A stretch of 64,000 nt of DNA from Mammaliicoccus sp. Marseille-Q6498 (GTDB taxonomy: Bacteria > Bacillota > Bacilli > Staphylococcales > Staphylococcaceae). The stretch covers positions 248,001 to 312,000 of the forward strand of contig NZ_CAMGYY010000002.1 of assembly GCF_946151045.1 (NCBI RefSeq), given 5' to 3'. Numbering within the stretch: position 1 is the first letter of the stretch; every line of letters starts with the position of its first letter. The notes beneath the pieces were generated by a model that ran no database searches, was not told the origin of the DNA, and saw nothing but the letters and a program-made list of their open reading frames with translations. Positions 1 through 8,400 of this stretch are shown piece after piece. Position numbers and translations under genes: made by a program.

Positions 1-100
1 TGTATTTCACTGACATAGTTGGGAATATTATAAATAAGCATTTTATTATGGAATAGATTGGGGTATGGGAAATAATTCGAAATAAATTTTTAATTTTATA

Positions 101-120
101 TACGACCTTAGTCGTACGTA
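101..120. repeat. Inverted repeat upstream of pepV
   Basis: TACGAC and GTCGTA face each other across a 4-base spacer, about 120 bases before the pepV start. No T-run follows, so it looks more like a protein-binding dyad than a terminator. A second, AT-only perfect palindrome (ATATTTTTAAAAATAT) lies at 175-190. The rest of the first 237 bases shows no gene. The binding protein is unknown. Confidence 0.3.
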
Positions 121-237
121 TAAGGAAATAAAATTGAACGTAAAAAAAACGAAAATTATTGCTTTTTCTATTTCATATTTTTAAAAATATCATGTATTAT
201 ATAGATAACTATTCAAGTAAGAAAGAGATGATTTTCG

Positions 238-1656
238 ATGTGGAGAAATAAAGTTAAAGAATATGAAGAAGATATTGTTAATGATTTAAAGGGGCTCTTA
301 AGCATCGAAAGTGTAAGAAATGATGCTGAAAGTACATATGAAGCACCAGTTGGTCCTGGACCAAAAGAAGCGTTGAATTACATGTATCATCTTGGAGAAA
401 GAGATGGATTTTCTTACACTGATATTGAAAATATTGTAGGTAGAATTGAAGCGGGTAAAGGGGAAGATGTTTTAGGTATCTTATGTCACGTTGACGTCGT
501 GCCTGCTGGTGCAGGATGGGATTCCGATCCATTTAACCCAGTAGAAACAGAAGACGCTATAATAGCACGTGGTACGTTAGATGATAAAGGTCCTACGATT
601 GCTGCTTACTATGCGGTTAAAATTTTAGAAGATATGAAAGTCGATTGGAAGAAACGTATACATATTATTGTGGGTACTGACGAAGAATCAGATTGGAAAT
701 GTACAGATAGATATTTCGAAACAGAAGAAATGCCAACTGTAGGTTTTGCACCTGATGCAGAGTTCCCATTAATTCATGGGGAAAAAGGCATTGTAACTTT
801 TAATATACTTCAATCTGGTTATGTAGAAGATAGTGATGAACCTGAAGTGGAATTAAAAGCTTTCTTCTCTGGTGAAAGATTTAATATGGTACCAGACACA
901 GCTCAAGCTAAACTATTAATTAAAGAACAAATGACAAATGTCGTTCAAAATTTCGAGTCATTTTTAAACACACATGAACTTGAAGGTGAAACGTCAATTG
1001 ATGAAGGTTTCTTGAATTTAACAGTATTTGGTAAATCAGCTCACGGAATGGATCCAACTTTAGGACTTAATGCAGGACTTTATTTAATCCAATTTTTAAA
1101 TGAGTTGAAGTTGGACAAATATGCTAGTGCATACGTGAAGTTTGCAAATGATTATTTAGTTGATTCTCCTAAAGGTGAAAAAATGGGTATGAAATTTGCA
1201 ACTGAAGAAATGGGCGAAGTAACAACTAATACAGGTATAATGAGTTATACAGATGTTGATGGTGGACAATTCGGCATAAATTTAAGATATCCAGAAGGTT
1301 TTAATTTCGACGAATCTTTAGCACGTTTTAAAAATGAAGTATCTGATCGTGGCTTCGAAATTGAAATGGACAAACATCAATTACCACATTACGTAGATAA
1401 AAATGATCCATTTATTGATAAATTAATTTCGGCTTATCGTAATCAAACAGGAGACCAAGCTGAACCGTATACTATAGGTGGCGGCACATACGCCAGAAAC
1501 TTAGACAAAGGTGTAGCATTTGGCGCAATGTTCAAAGACTCAGAAGACTTAATGCATCAAAAAAACGAATACATTACTAAGAAGCAATTGTTTAACGCAA
1601 CAGCAATATACTTAGAAGCAATTTATAATGTTTGTGTAAAGGATGAGGTTAAATGA
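238..1656 (+). CDS. pepV: Dipeptidase PepV (M20 family)
   Basis: A cytoplasmic zinc dipeptidase that releases amino acids from short peptides taken up or made in the cell. The 472 residues fit the PepV length of about 470. The M20 metal ligands are visible: H84 and D86 in [11 protein letters not shown]116 in GTLDDKGP, the catalytic/bridging pair E149-E150 in GTDEES, D173 in APDAEFP, and a C-terminal His in DLMHQKNEY. The ATG is preceded by an AAAGAGATG Shine-Dalgarno region. The stop overlaps the dat start by four bases, so the two are translationally coupled. The pepV-dat pairing is typical of staphylococci. The assignment is firm; the exact substrate range is inferred from the family. Confidence 0.95.
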   Translation: MWRNKVKEYEEDIVNDLKGLLSIESVRNDAESTYEAPVGPGPKEALNYMYHLGERDGFSYTDIENIVGRIEAGKGEDVLGILCHVDVVPAGAGWDSDPFNPVETEDAIIARGTLDDKGPTIAAYYAVKILEDMKVDWKKRIHIIVGTDEESDWKCTDRYFETEEMPTVGFAPDAEFPLIHGEKGIVTFNILQSGYVEDSDEPEVELKAFFSGERFNMVPDTAQAKLLIKEQMTNVVQNFESFLNTHELEGETSIDEGFLNLTVFGKSAHGMDPTLGLNAGLYLIQFLNELKLDKYASAYVKFANDYLVDSPKGEKMGMKFATEEMGEVTTNTGIMSYTDVDGGQFGINLRYPEGFNFDESLARFKNEVSDRGFEIEMDKHQLPHYVDKNDPFIDKLISAYRNQTGDQAEPYTIGGGTYARNLDKGVAFGAMFKDSEDLMHQKNEYITKKQLFNATAIYLEAIYNVCVKDEVK

Positions 1657-2501
1657 CATATATATATTTAAATGACGAATTCGTAGATGAATCAGAAGGA
1701 AAAGTAAGCTTTTCAGATAGAGGATATAATTTTGGTGATGGTATATATGAATACATACGTATTTATGAAGGGAAAGTCTTTACTTCTAAAGAACACTATG
1801 AAAGATTGTTTAGAAGTGCGAAAGAAATAGGCTTGAATTTAGAAGGTTATTCAATTGAAAGTTTAACTGACGTAACAAAAGAATTAGCTAAGAAAAACAA
1901 TGTTTATAATGGCGGTGTATACATCCAAGTTACACGTGGTGTTGCGCCTAGAAATCACCCATTCCCTGAAAGTAATACAAAGCCTGTTTTCTCTGCTTTT
2001 TCAAAAAGCTACGATAGACCATACGATCAATTAGAAAATGGTGTTAAAGCTATAATTGAAGATGACATTAGATGGTTAAGATGTGATATTAAAAGTTTAA
2101 ATTTACTTGGTAATGTACTTGCTAAAGAAAAAGCGACACAAAACGATGCTGCTGAAGCAATTATGCATAGAGACGGTATTGTAACAGAAGGTAGCTCAAG
2201 TAACGTATATGCTATTAAAGATGGCAAAATATATACACATCCAGCGAACAATTTAATTCTAAAAGGAATTACAAGAAACGTCATTGCTGAATTAGCGAAT
2301 GATTTAAATATTCCATTTGTAGAAGAAGCTTTTACAGTTGAATTTTTGAAAGCTGCAGATGAAGTAATCATTTCAAGTACATCTATAGAAGTTATGCCTG
2401 TTATTCAAATTGATGATCAAAAAGTTTCTGACGGTAAAGTTGGAGAAATTACGAAAAAATTACAAGAATCATTTAATAAATATATAGAGTCAAAAGCTTA
2501 A
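1653..2501 (+). CDS. dat: D-amino-acid (D-alanine) aminotransferase
   Basis: A PLP enzyme of fold type IV that interconverts D-alanine and D-glutamate with their keto acids, feeding D-amino acids to peptidoglycan. It has 282 residues, the usual length. The Schiff-base lysine is K147 in [11 protein letters not shown], and the N-terminal [17 protein letters not shown] motif is characteristic of the family. It overlaps pepV by ATGA and is the last gene of a two-gene operon, closed by the hairpin at 2698-2732. Pairing with a dipeptidase suggests recycling of peptide-derived amino acids into wall precursors, which is inference. Confidence 0.95.
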   Translation: MTYIYLNDEFVDESEGKVSFSDRGYNFGDGIYEYIRIYEGKVFTSKEHYERLFRSAKEIGLNLEGYSIESLTDVTKELAKKNNVYNGGVYIQVTRGVAPRNHPFPESNTKPVFSAFSKSYDRPYDQLENGVKAIIEDDIRWLRCDIKSLNLLGNVLAKEKATQNDAAEAIMHRDGIVTEGSSSNVYAIKDGKIYTHPANNLILKGITRNVIAELANDLNIPFVEEAFTVEFLKAADEVIISSTSIEVMPVIQIDDQKVSDGKVGEITKKLQESFNKYIESKA

Positions 2502-2697
2502 ATAAATTTTAGTAAAAAATATATTTGGTCAGTAAATCATGTAAATACTGAATTTATTAGACTGAATTTAAATGAATAGGTTCAAAATACCCTTAAGTTT
2601 TCATTTATGAGGTTGAAATCTTAACCGAAAAATAATAAAATTTATAACAAGCGCGAAAAAATTATAAAAATTTAAAGAAATTTTTAAGATTAAATAA

Positions 2698-2732
2698 TGA
2701 CTCTTGAAAAGTTATGTTCATGAGTCTTTTTC
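2698..2732 (+). terminator. Rho-independent terminator of pepV-dat
   Basis: GACTCTTGAA pairs with TTCATGAGTC (one mismatch) across an 8-base loop and is followed by TTTTTCTTTTTC. It lies inside the longest possible reading frame of the next gene, which argues for the later start of that gene. The preceding 200 bases (from 2502) are AT-rich with no gene that I can see. Confidence 0.75.
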
Positions 2733-2757
2733 TTTTTCTGAAAGTGAGGTGGATAGG

Positions 2758-3549
2758 TTGGAACATTTTTATCAATTAGGATGGACGTTAGACTCAGCAG
2801 GTGGAGCATCTGGTGAAGCATATATGGCAGAACAAGATGGCCGTAAGCTCTTCCTAAAACGTAATTCTAGTCCCTTTTTAACAGCATTGTCTGCTGAAGG
2901 AATAGTCCCAAAATTAGTTTGGACTAAGAGAATTGAAACAGGAGAAGTGGTAACTGCACAACATTGGAAAAATGGTAGAGCGTTAGTCCAAGATGAAATG
3001 AATTCTAACCGTGTTGCCAAACTTCTTAAAAAAATACATTCTTCTAAACAACTATTAAATATGTTAAAGCGTATGGAAATGAAACCTATGCATCCCGAAT
3101 TATTATTCAAAAAAATAAATAGTTCATTATCCAGACATGTTTTAACAAATAGAACTGTTAGAAAAGCGTTACTTTATTTAGAAGATAACATGCCAACATT
3201 GGATAGTAGATTTTATACAGTTATTCATGGAGATGTTAATCATAATAACTGGCTTTTATCTGACCAAGATGAATTATACTTAGTAGATTGGGAAGGTGCT
3301 ATGATAGCCGATCCTGCAATCGATATAGGTATGATACTTTATACTTATGTTGATGAACAAAATTGGGCTGAATGGCTAAGCAAATATGGCATTAATGATA
3401 CTCACGATTTGAAAAAAAGAATGAAATGGTACACATTAATACAAGCTATCGCAATGGTAGAATGGTATGAAGAGAAAAAACGCTTTAACGATATGAATGA
3501 TTGGTTGAACTTCTTAAATGAAGTCATGAATCGAAATGTATTTATATAA
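2758..3549 (+). CDS. APH-family phosphotransferase (YtmP-like)
   Basis: Aminoglycoside phosphotransferase / choline kinase fold protein. The Brenner motif HGDVNHNNWL, with catalytic Asp, and the metal-binding LVDWEGAMIADPAIDIG are both present. The family is close to B. subtilis YtmP, which also precedes trmB (ytmQ). The natural substrate is unknown; small alcohols or thiamine-like compounds are possible for this fold. I place the start at TTG 2758 because GAGGTGG lies 8 bases before it, and because an upstream TTG at 2704 would put the preceding terminator inside the gene. The product is 263 residues. trmB follows after 13 bases, so the two are probably co-transcribed. Resistance to an antibiotic should not be assumed. 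Confidence 0.8.
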   Translation: MEHFYQLGWTLDSAGGASGEAYMAEQDGRKLFLKRNSSPFLTALSAEGIVPKLVWTKRIETGEVVTAQHWKNGRALVQDEMNSNRVAKLLKKIHSSKQLLNMLKRMEMKPMHPELLFKKINSSLSRHVLTNRTVRKALLYLEDNMPTLDSRFYTVIHGDVNHNNWLLSDQDELYLVDWEGAMIADPAIDIGMILYTYVDEQNWAEWLSKYGINDTHDLKKRMKWYTLIQAIAMVEWYEEKKRFNDMNDWLNFLNEVMNRNVFI

Positions 3550-3562
3550 GGAGCTACTTTGA

Positions 3563-4198
3563 ATGAGAATGAGAAATAAACCGTGGGCGGATGATTTTTT
3601 AAAGAGTCATCCCCATATTGTTGATGTTGACCTCAACCATCAGTATAAAATGGCCGAATGGTTTGATAAAAATCAACCGATTCATATTGAGGTAGGTACA
3701 GGAATGGGCCGATTTATTACAGAAACGGCTAAACAAAATCCTAATATCAATTTTGTCGCAATTGAAAAAGATAAAAATGTTATGGTTCGAGTGTTAGAAA
3801 AGGTTAAAGAAATGGAACTTGAAAATATTAAATTAATTAATCAAGACGCTAAGTTATTAACAGAGTATTTTGTTGAAAATGAAGTTTCTAGAGTTTATTT
3901 GAATTTTTCAGATCCATGGCCAAAAACACGACACGCTAAACGTAGATTAACGTATTCAACATTTTTAAATATTTATCAGCACATTTTGAATAAAGATGGA
4001 CAAATTCACTTCAAAACTGATAATCAAAGACTTTTTGAATATAGTTTAGAAAGCATGTCTCAATATGGTATGTCATTTGACTATATAAACTTGAATTTAC
4101 ATGAAAACGAACCTGAAGATAATATTCGTACAGAGTATGAAGATAAATTTTCGAGTAGAGGATTTAGAATTTATCGAATGGAAGCTAGTTTTAAATAA
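3563..4198 (+). CDS. trmB: tRNA (guanine-N7)-methyltransferase
   Basis: Makes 7-methylguanosine at position 46 in the variable loop of tRNAs using S-adenosylmethionine. The 211 residues match bacterial TrmB. The SAM-binding motif is [13 protein letters not shown], followed by an acidic residue in FVAIEKDKN. The family signature [16 protein letters not shown] and the C-terminal [16 protein letters not shown] are both visible. An AAGGAG Shine-Dalgarno lies 8 bases upstream of the ATG. It shares a transcript with the phosphotransferase and ends in a strong terminator. Confidence 0.97.
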   Translation: MRMRNKPWADDFLKSHPHIVDVDLNHQYKMAEWFDKNQPIHIEVGTGMGRFITETAKQNPNINFVAIEKDKNVMVRVLEKVKEMELENIKLINQDAKLLTEYFVENEVSRVYLNFSDPWPKTRHAKRRLTYSTFLNIYQHILNKDGQIHFKTDNQRLFEYSLESMSQYGMSFDYINLNLHENEPEDNIRTEYEDKFSSRGFRIYRMEASFK

Positions 4199-4205
4199 AA
4201 ATACG

Positions 4206-4252
4206 AAAGAACACCGCCGAAAATATAGAGGTTTTCGGTGGTGTTCTTTTTT
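4206..4252 (+). terminator. Terminator after trmB
   Basis: AAAGAACACCGCCGAAAA pairs with TTTTCGGTGGTGTTCTTTT across an 8-base loop, followed by T residues. A near-perfect, GC-containing stem. Confidence 0.9.
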
Positions 4253-4306
4253 GCGTCGAATAAATGAGTTGTAATATAATTAATGGAAAATAATAGGAGG
4301 GTGCCT

Positions 4307-5188
4307 ATGGATATTTATAATTATCTTTTATGTTTAAAATCTAGACTCAGACTAGAACAAATGGATGCTGAGACAAAAAATTTTATAAAAGGATTAGAAG
4401 GTGAACAACAAGTAGAAAATATTTTAAAGCAAGTTGATAATTTATCTTATTGTTATAATCTGAGTTTAAATCTTAAAAACAGAATACAAATTGATTTTTT
4501 AGTCATAACCGATCAAATTATTTATCACTTTGAAGTCAAAAATTATAGCAGCGATTATACTTTTCAAGATGGATATCTTTCAAATGATCGAGGAAATAAG
4601 TTTAATACACCTTTTCAGCAATTAGATCGAGCCAATCAAGAACTAAATGAAATCATAACGCATTACAATATTAATAGAGAACTAAAATCTTATCTCATTT
4701 TTCCAAATTCCACATTCACGTTAAAATTAATGACTGCACCAAGTTGTCATTTATTACTACCAACAGAACTGCATAAACTCCCGAAACTATTTAGAAATTT
4801 TAAAACGAAAGAAAACAGAACAATACTTCAAATTTTTGAGAATAACCGAACTGACTTTTCAAGTATTTATAATAATATTAAAAGCGTACCTTTTGAATAT
4901 ATAAGAGGCGGATTAAAGTGCCCGAACTGTAAGGAAATAGATTGTTTGAAGGTGAATGATAAGTATATGAAATTACAATGTACAAATTGTTTGGGTATAG
5001 AAAATCGACAGTATGTATATTTATATAATTTGAAGGAATTATATTTCTGTAAAGGAGAGCCATTTACTGTATCTGAAGCTGAAATATGGTGTAGAGCTAG
5101 AAATAGAGACACGATTCGAAGAGTTTGTGATAAATATTTTAAAGTAAAAGGTAAAAAACCAAAAAAATACTATTTAGATGAGCTCTAA
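4307..5188 (+). CDS. NERD-domain nuclease-like protein with zinc ribbon
   Basis: A 293-residue protein with an N-terminal NERD (nuclease-related) domain, roughly residues 30-150. GLEGEQQVE resembles the opening GxxGE motif. D63 in QIDFLVI and E76-V-K78 in FEVKNY form the D...ExK arrangement of PD-(D/E)xK-type nucleases. A zinc-ribbon-like module follows near residue 205, with CPNC and CTNC pairs about 25 residues apart, then a basic C-terminus. I chose ATG 4307 because AGGAGGG lies 5 bases upstream; ATG 4283 would include that Shine-Dalgarno in the gene. The last codons (GAG CTC TAA) fall in the first unit of the 41-bp repeat array, so the repeat supplies the stop codon. Function is unknown; DNA or RNA processing is only a guess from the fold. 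B. subtilis has an unrelated small gene at this place. Confidence 0.7.
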   Translation: MDIYNYLLCLKSRLRLEQMDAETKNFIKGLEGEQQVENILKQVDNLSYCYNLSLNLKNRIQIDFLVITDQIIYHFEVKNYSSDYTFQDGYLSNDRGNKFNTPFQQLDRANQELNEIITHYNINRELKSYLIFPNSTFTLKLMTAPSCHLLLPTELHKLPKLFRNFKTKENRTILQIFENNRTDFSSIYNNIKSVPFEYIRGGLKCPNCKEIDCLKVNDKYMKLQCTNCLGIENRQYVYLYNLKELYFCKGEPFTVSEAEIWCRARNRDTIRRVCDKYFKVKGKKPKKYYLDEL

Positions 5189-5715
5189 ATTGCTAAACTG
5201 ACAAATCTAGCAACATAGGGCGACTCTAAATTGCTAAACTGATGAATCTAGCAACATAGGGCGACTCTAAATTGCTAAACTGATGAATCTAGCAACATAG
5301 GGCGGCTCTAAATTGCTAAACTGATGAATCTAGCAACATAGGGCGACTCTAAATTGCTAAACTGATGAATCTAGCAACATAGGGCGGCTCTAAATTGCTA
5401 AACTGACAAATCTAGCAACATAGGGAAGCTCTAAATTGCTAAACTGGTAAATCTAGCAACATAGGGAAGCTCTAAATTGCTAAACTGATGAATCTAGCAA
5501 CATAGGGCGGCTCTAAATTGCTAAACTGATGAATCTAGCAACATAGGGCGACTCTAAATTGCTAAACTGATGAATCTAGCAACATAGGGCGACTCTAAAT
5601 TGCTAAACTGATGAATCTAGCAACATAGGGCGACTCTAAATTGCTAAACTGACAAATCTAGCAACATAGGGCGACTCTAAATTGCTAAACTGACAAATCT
5701 AGCAACATATGGAAG
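5183..5715. repeat. 13-unit, 41-bp tandem repeat (minisatellite)
   Basis: Thirteen head-to-tail units of exactly 41 bp begin at 5183 and end at 5715 with no spacers. Each has a dyad: TTGCTA, a 12-base loop, TAGCAA, with CTA/TAG extending the stem past a 2x2 internal loop. Units differ at only two places. The loop reads GATGAATC in eight units, GACAAATC in four and GGTAAATC in one. The tail reads GGGCGA (7), GGGCGG (3), GGGAAG (2) or TGGAAG (last). The first unit overlaps the end of the NERD gene. The remaining 134 bases up to the next start hold no gene that I can see. Confidence 0.97.
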
Positions 5716-5849
5716 TTGTAAATCCCAAATCTGCCATCTATATACACACTAATAAGTCTATTTCCTTTCCAGCATATTTATCTAATCACATTTGATGTTC
5801 AATACTCTAATAAATGATAAAATAATGTTAATGAATGGAGGGAAATGAA

Positions 5850-6692
5850 TTGTTGAATATTGGTGATTTTAAATTACACCCTTTACAAGGTGGTATAACT
5901 CAAATGGATGGTGGCGCGATGTTTGGTGTTGTTCCGAAACCTTTATGGACTAAAAAGTATCCACCCAATGAATTAAATCAAGTACCTTTAGTGACGCATC
6001 CTATTTTAATTCAATCTAAAAATCATAACATGGTGATTGATGCGGGAATGGGTAATGGTAAATTAACGGATAAGCAAAAGCGTAATTATGGTACAACTTA
6101 TGAAAGTGATATAGAAAATTCATTAAAGCAATTTGATTTAACTCTTGAAGATATTGATATTGTCATTATGTCTCATATGCATTTTGATCATGCTTGTGGA
6201 CTAACGACTGCAGATGGGCAATCTGTATTTAAAAATGCTACGATTTATACTTCTCAAATTGAATGGAATGAATTAAGAGCGCCTAATATTAGAAGTAAGG
6301 CTACATATTGGGAAGAAAACTATAAAAATATAGAACACCAAGTTGTAACGTTTGTTGATAAATTAGAAGTTATACCGGGAATAACAATGGTACATACTGG
6401 TGGTCATAGTGCAGGACATTCTGTTATTGAAATTGAAAGTAATGGAGATAAAGCTGTACATATGGCAGATATTTTTCCAACTTTTGCTCATTTAAATCCT
6501 TTATGGGTAACAGCTTATGATGATTATCCAATGGACTCCATTAATGCTAAAGAACGTTTGCTTCAAAAATATATAAAAGAAAATTATTGGTTTGTCTTTT
6601 ATCATGATGTTAATCATTTTGCATTACGTATTGATGAAGAAACTAGGGGAATTAAGGAAGATATTAGAAGGGATGATTTAATTGAAATATAA
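5850..6692 (+). CDS. ytnP: MBL-fold hydrolase, YtnP lactonase family
   Basis: A metallo-beta-lactamase-fold hydrolase of the AHL-lactonase-like family. B. subtilis YtnP is described as a quorum-quenching lactonase. The zinc motif is SHMHFDHACG; further ligands are the His in HTGGHSAGHS, the Asp in HMADIFP, and a late His in YHDVNHFA. I place the start at TTG 5850, 7 bases after GGAGGG; ATG 5835 overlaps that Shine-Dalgarno. This gives 280 residues. The gene end overlaps the next gene by 11 bases, so translation is coupled. The true substrate in this organism is unknown. No signal peptide is visible, so it acts in the cytoplasm. Confidence 0.85.
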   Translation: MLNIGDFKLHPLQGGITQMDGGAMFGVVPKPLWTKKYPPNELNQVPLVTHPILIQSKNHNMVIDAGMGNGKLTDKQKRNYGTTYESDIENSLKQFDLTLEDIDIVIMSHMHFDHACGLTTADGQSVFKNATIYTSQIEWNELRAPNIRSKATYWEENYKNIEHQVVTFVDKLEVIPGITMVHTGGHSAGHSVIEIESNGDKAVHMADIFPTFAHLNPLWVTAYDDYPMDSINAKERLLQKYIKENYWFVFYHDVNHFALRIDEETRGIKEDIRRDDLIEI

Positions 6693-7884
6693 TTTTAATG
6701 AAATTATTGATAGAAGAGGAACAGCAACAATTGCATATGATGGCCAGCATAAAGTTTACGATTATGAAAATCTAGAGCCATTTTGGATTGCAGACATGGA
6801 CATCAAAACACCAAACTACATTATTGATCATTTGAAAAATAAATTAGATCAAGCACATTTCGGATATTTAGTATGGAAACAAGATGAATATTTAAATGCT
6901 ATCAAACATTGGTACAAAACAAGATTTTCTGTAAATGTTCAAAAAAATGATATTTATTACGTACCAAGCATATTATTCACTGTCACAGAAGTTATTCGTG
7001 AGTTTACTAAAGAAGGTGAAGGTGTATTAATCCATACACCTTCGTATAATGCTTTTTTAAACTTAATTAAAGGTAATAAAAGAGAGGCTGTTGAATCTCC
7101 ACTTATTGCTACTGAAGAAGGATATAAATTAGATGTAGAGCAATTTGAAAAAATGGCATCTAGAGAAGATGTTAAAGTGCTTATATTATGTAATCCACAT
7201 AATCCAACTGGTAAAGTTTGGACTAAAGAAGAATGTGAACAAATTAAAGAAATTTGTGTTAAGCATGATGTTTTTATCGTTTCTGATGAAATTCATATGG
7301 ATTTTGTAAGAAGTAAAAATGGTTTTTATTCCATGACAAACTTAATGCAACTTGATTCACCAATCGTAGTCGTTACTGGTTTAGGGAAAACTTTTAATTT
7401 AGCGAGTTTAGCAAGTAGCTATATGATTACGAAACATCGATTTTTCACTTTACAATTTAATAGAAAGTTAGCGACTTATTATGGTCTTTCAGCAGCGAAT
7501 ACACTTGCGGTCGAAGCGGTAAAAGTAGCTTACACGCAATCAGCTGAGTGGGTTGATCAACTTAACGAACATATTGAAAGAAATATGACTATACTGAAAG
7601 AATTTGTAGATAATGAAATGTCTGATCAACTTGATTTTATTAAGCCAGAATCAACATATTTAGCTTGGGTGGACTTTTCTAAAAGTGGATATAAAGAAGC
7701 GGAAGTCCAAAAAGCACTACAATCTGTTGGTAAGATAGCAACGGGTATAGGACATTCATTTGAATTAGGTGAAAGTCATCATTTTAGATTAAATTTAGCT
7801 TGTAGCGAAGATAAACTAAAGGGCGGCTTAAAATCTATCAAACAGTCATTTAATGCTTTGAAAAATGGAGAAATCCAAGAATAA
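6682..7884 (+). CDS. PLP-dependent aminotransferase/C-S lyase, MalY/PatB type
   Basis: A fold-type I PLP enzyme of 400 residues with the MalY/PatB opening FNEIIDRRGT. NPHNPTG lies at 171-177, SDEIHMDF at 201-208, and the cofactor lysine K236 is in GLGKTFNLASL. MalY/PatB enzymes cleave cystathionine or cysteine conjugates (beta-C-S lyase), releasing homocysteine, pyruvate and ammonia. It begins with TTG inside the end of ytnP, with AGAAGGG upstream, and is clearly coupled to it. Cystathionine beta-lyase is the most likely activity; a general aminotransferase remains possible. Confidence 0.8.
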   Translation: MKYNFNEIIDRRGTATIAYDGQHKVYDYENLEPFWIADMDIKTPNYIIDHLKNKLDQAHFGYLVWKQDEYLNAIKHWYKTRFSVNVQKNDIYYVPSILFTVTEVIREFTKEGEGVLIHTPSYNAFLNLIKGNKREAVESPLIATEEGYKLDVEQFEKMASREDVKVLILCNPHNPTGKVWTKEECEQIKEICVKHDVFIVSDEIHMDFVRSKNGFYSMTNLMQLDSPIVVVTGLGKTFNLASLASSYMITKHRFFTLQFNRKLATYYGLSAANTLAVEAVKVAYTQSAEWVDQLNEHIERNMTILKEFVDNEMSDQLDFIKPESTYLAWVDFSKSGYKEAEVQKALQSVGKIATGIGHSFELGESHHFRLNLACSEDKLKGGLKSIKQSFNALKNGEIQE

Positions 7885-7918
7885 ATAGAATCAGCTTTCT
7901 AATAAAGTCTTCTAACTA

Positions 7919-7974
7919 AAAAAGGGACAAAGCTGAATATAAATCATAAGATTTAATCAGCTTTGTCCTTTTTT
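7919..7974. terminator. Bidirectional terminator between convergent genes
   Basis: GGACAAAGCTGA pairs exactly with TCAGCTTTGTCC across a 20-base loop. It is flanked by an A-run on the left and a T-run on the right, so it can end the lyase gene and the facing PepSY-like gene. Confidence 0.85.
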
Positions 7975-8006
7975 GTTTCAAGTTACTATATTACGAATTT
8001 AATTAA

Positions 8007-8321
8007 CTAGATTTCATAAATATCTATAACTTGACCATTAAATGCATCAGCAATAAATTCGTAATGTACAGGTTTATTATCTTTAGTAACAGTAACTCCA
8101 CCATGTACTACTTTAGTATCAATTCCAAATTTTTGGTAGGTCTTTGGAATATGTAATATATAAGATGCTTCTACATTATTAAATTTACTTTTTACTTGTT
8201 TAAGTATTTCTTCACAATTGTAATGTTTAAATTGCTTGAAGTAAATATATGTAACGAAGACACCTAAACCTGTAAAAATGGAAAATAACAAAATGACAAA
8301 TTTCAACTTATTATTTTGCAT
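8007..8321 (-). CDS. Small PepSY-like membrane protein (YtzB-like)
   Basis: A 104-residue protein with one N-terminal transmembrane segment (about residues 7-27, FVILLFSIFTGLGVFVTYIYF with a basic start). An extracytoplasmic domain follows, whose end VTKDNKPVHYEFIADAFNGQVIDIYEI is cut here as HYEFIADAFNGQVIDIY and resembles the second half of a PepSY repeat. I chose ATG 8321 because AAGGAGG lies 7 bases before it; a TTG two codons upstream is too close to that site. B. subtilis has ytzB, also PepSY-like, next to ytoP and divergent from it, as here. Function is unknown; PepSY domains often inhibit proteases. Confidence 0.65.
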   Translation of the reverse strand: MQNNKLKFVILLFSIFTGLGVFVTYIYFKQFKHYNCEEILKQVKSKFNNVEASYILHIPKTYQKFGIDTKVVHGGVTVTKDNKPVHYEFIADAFNGQVIDIYEI

Positions 8322-8400
8322 GACCAAGCCTCCTTCTACTTAAATCTAGTTTAACACAAAGCTTAATTGATATATAAATATTTATACGAGGAGATTCATA

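Noticed and set aside
101-120. Terminator of an upstream gene
   Set aside because: The dyad has only six base pairs and no following T-run on either strand, so I list it only as an inverted repeat.
2758-3549. Aminoglycoside resistance gene
   Set aside because: The fold is that of aminoglycoside phosphotransferases, but the gene belongs to the conserved YtmP group beside trmB and has no resistance context.
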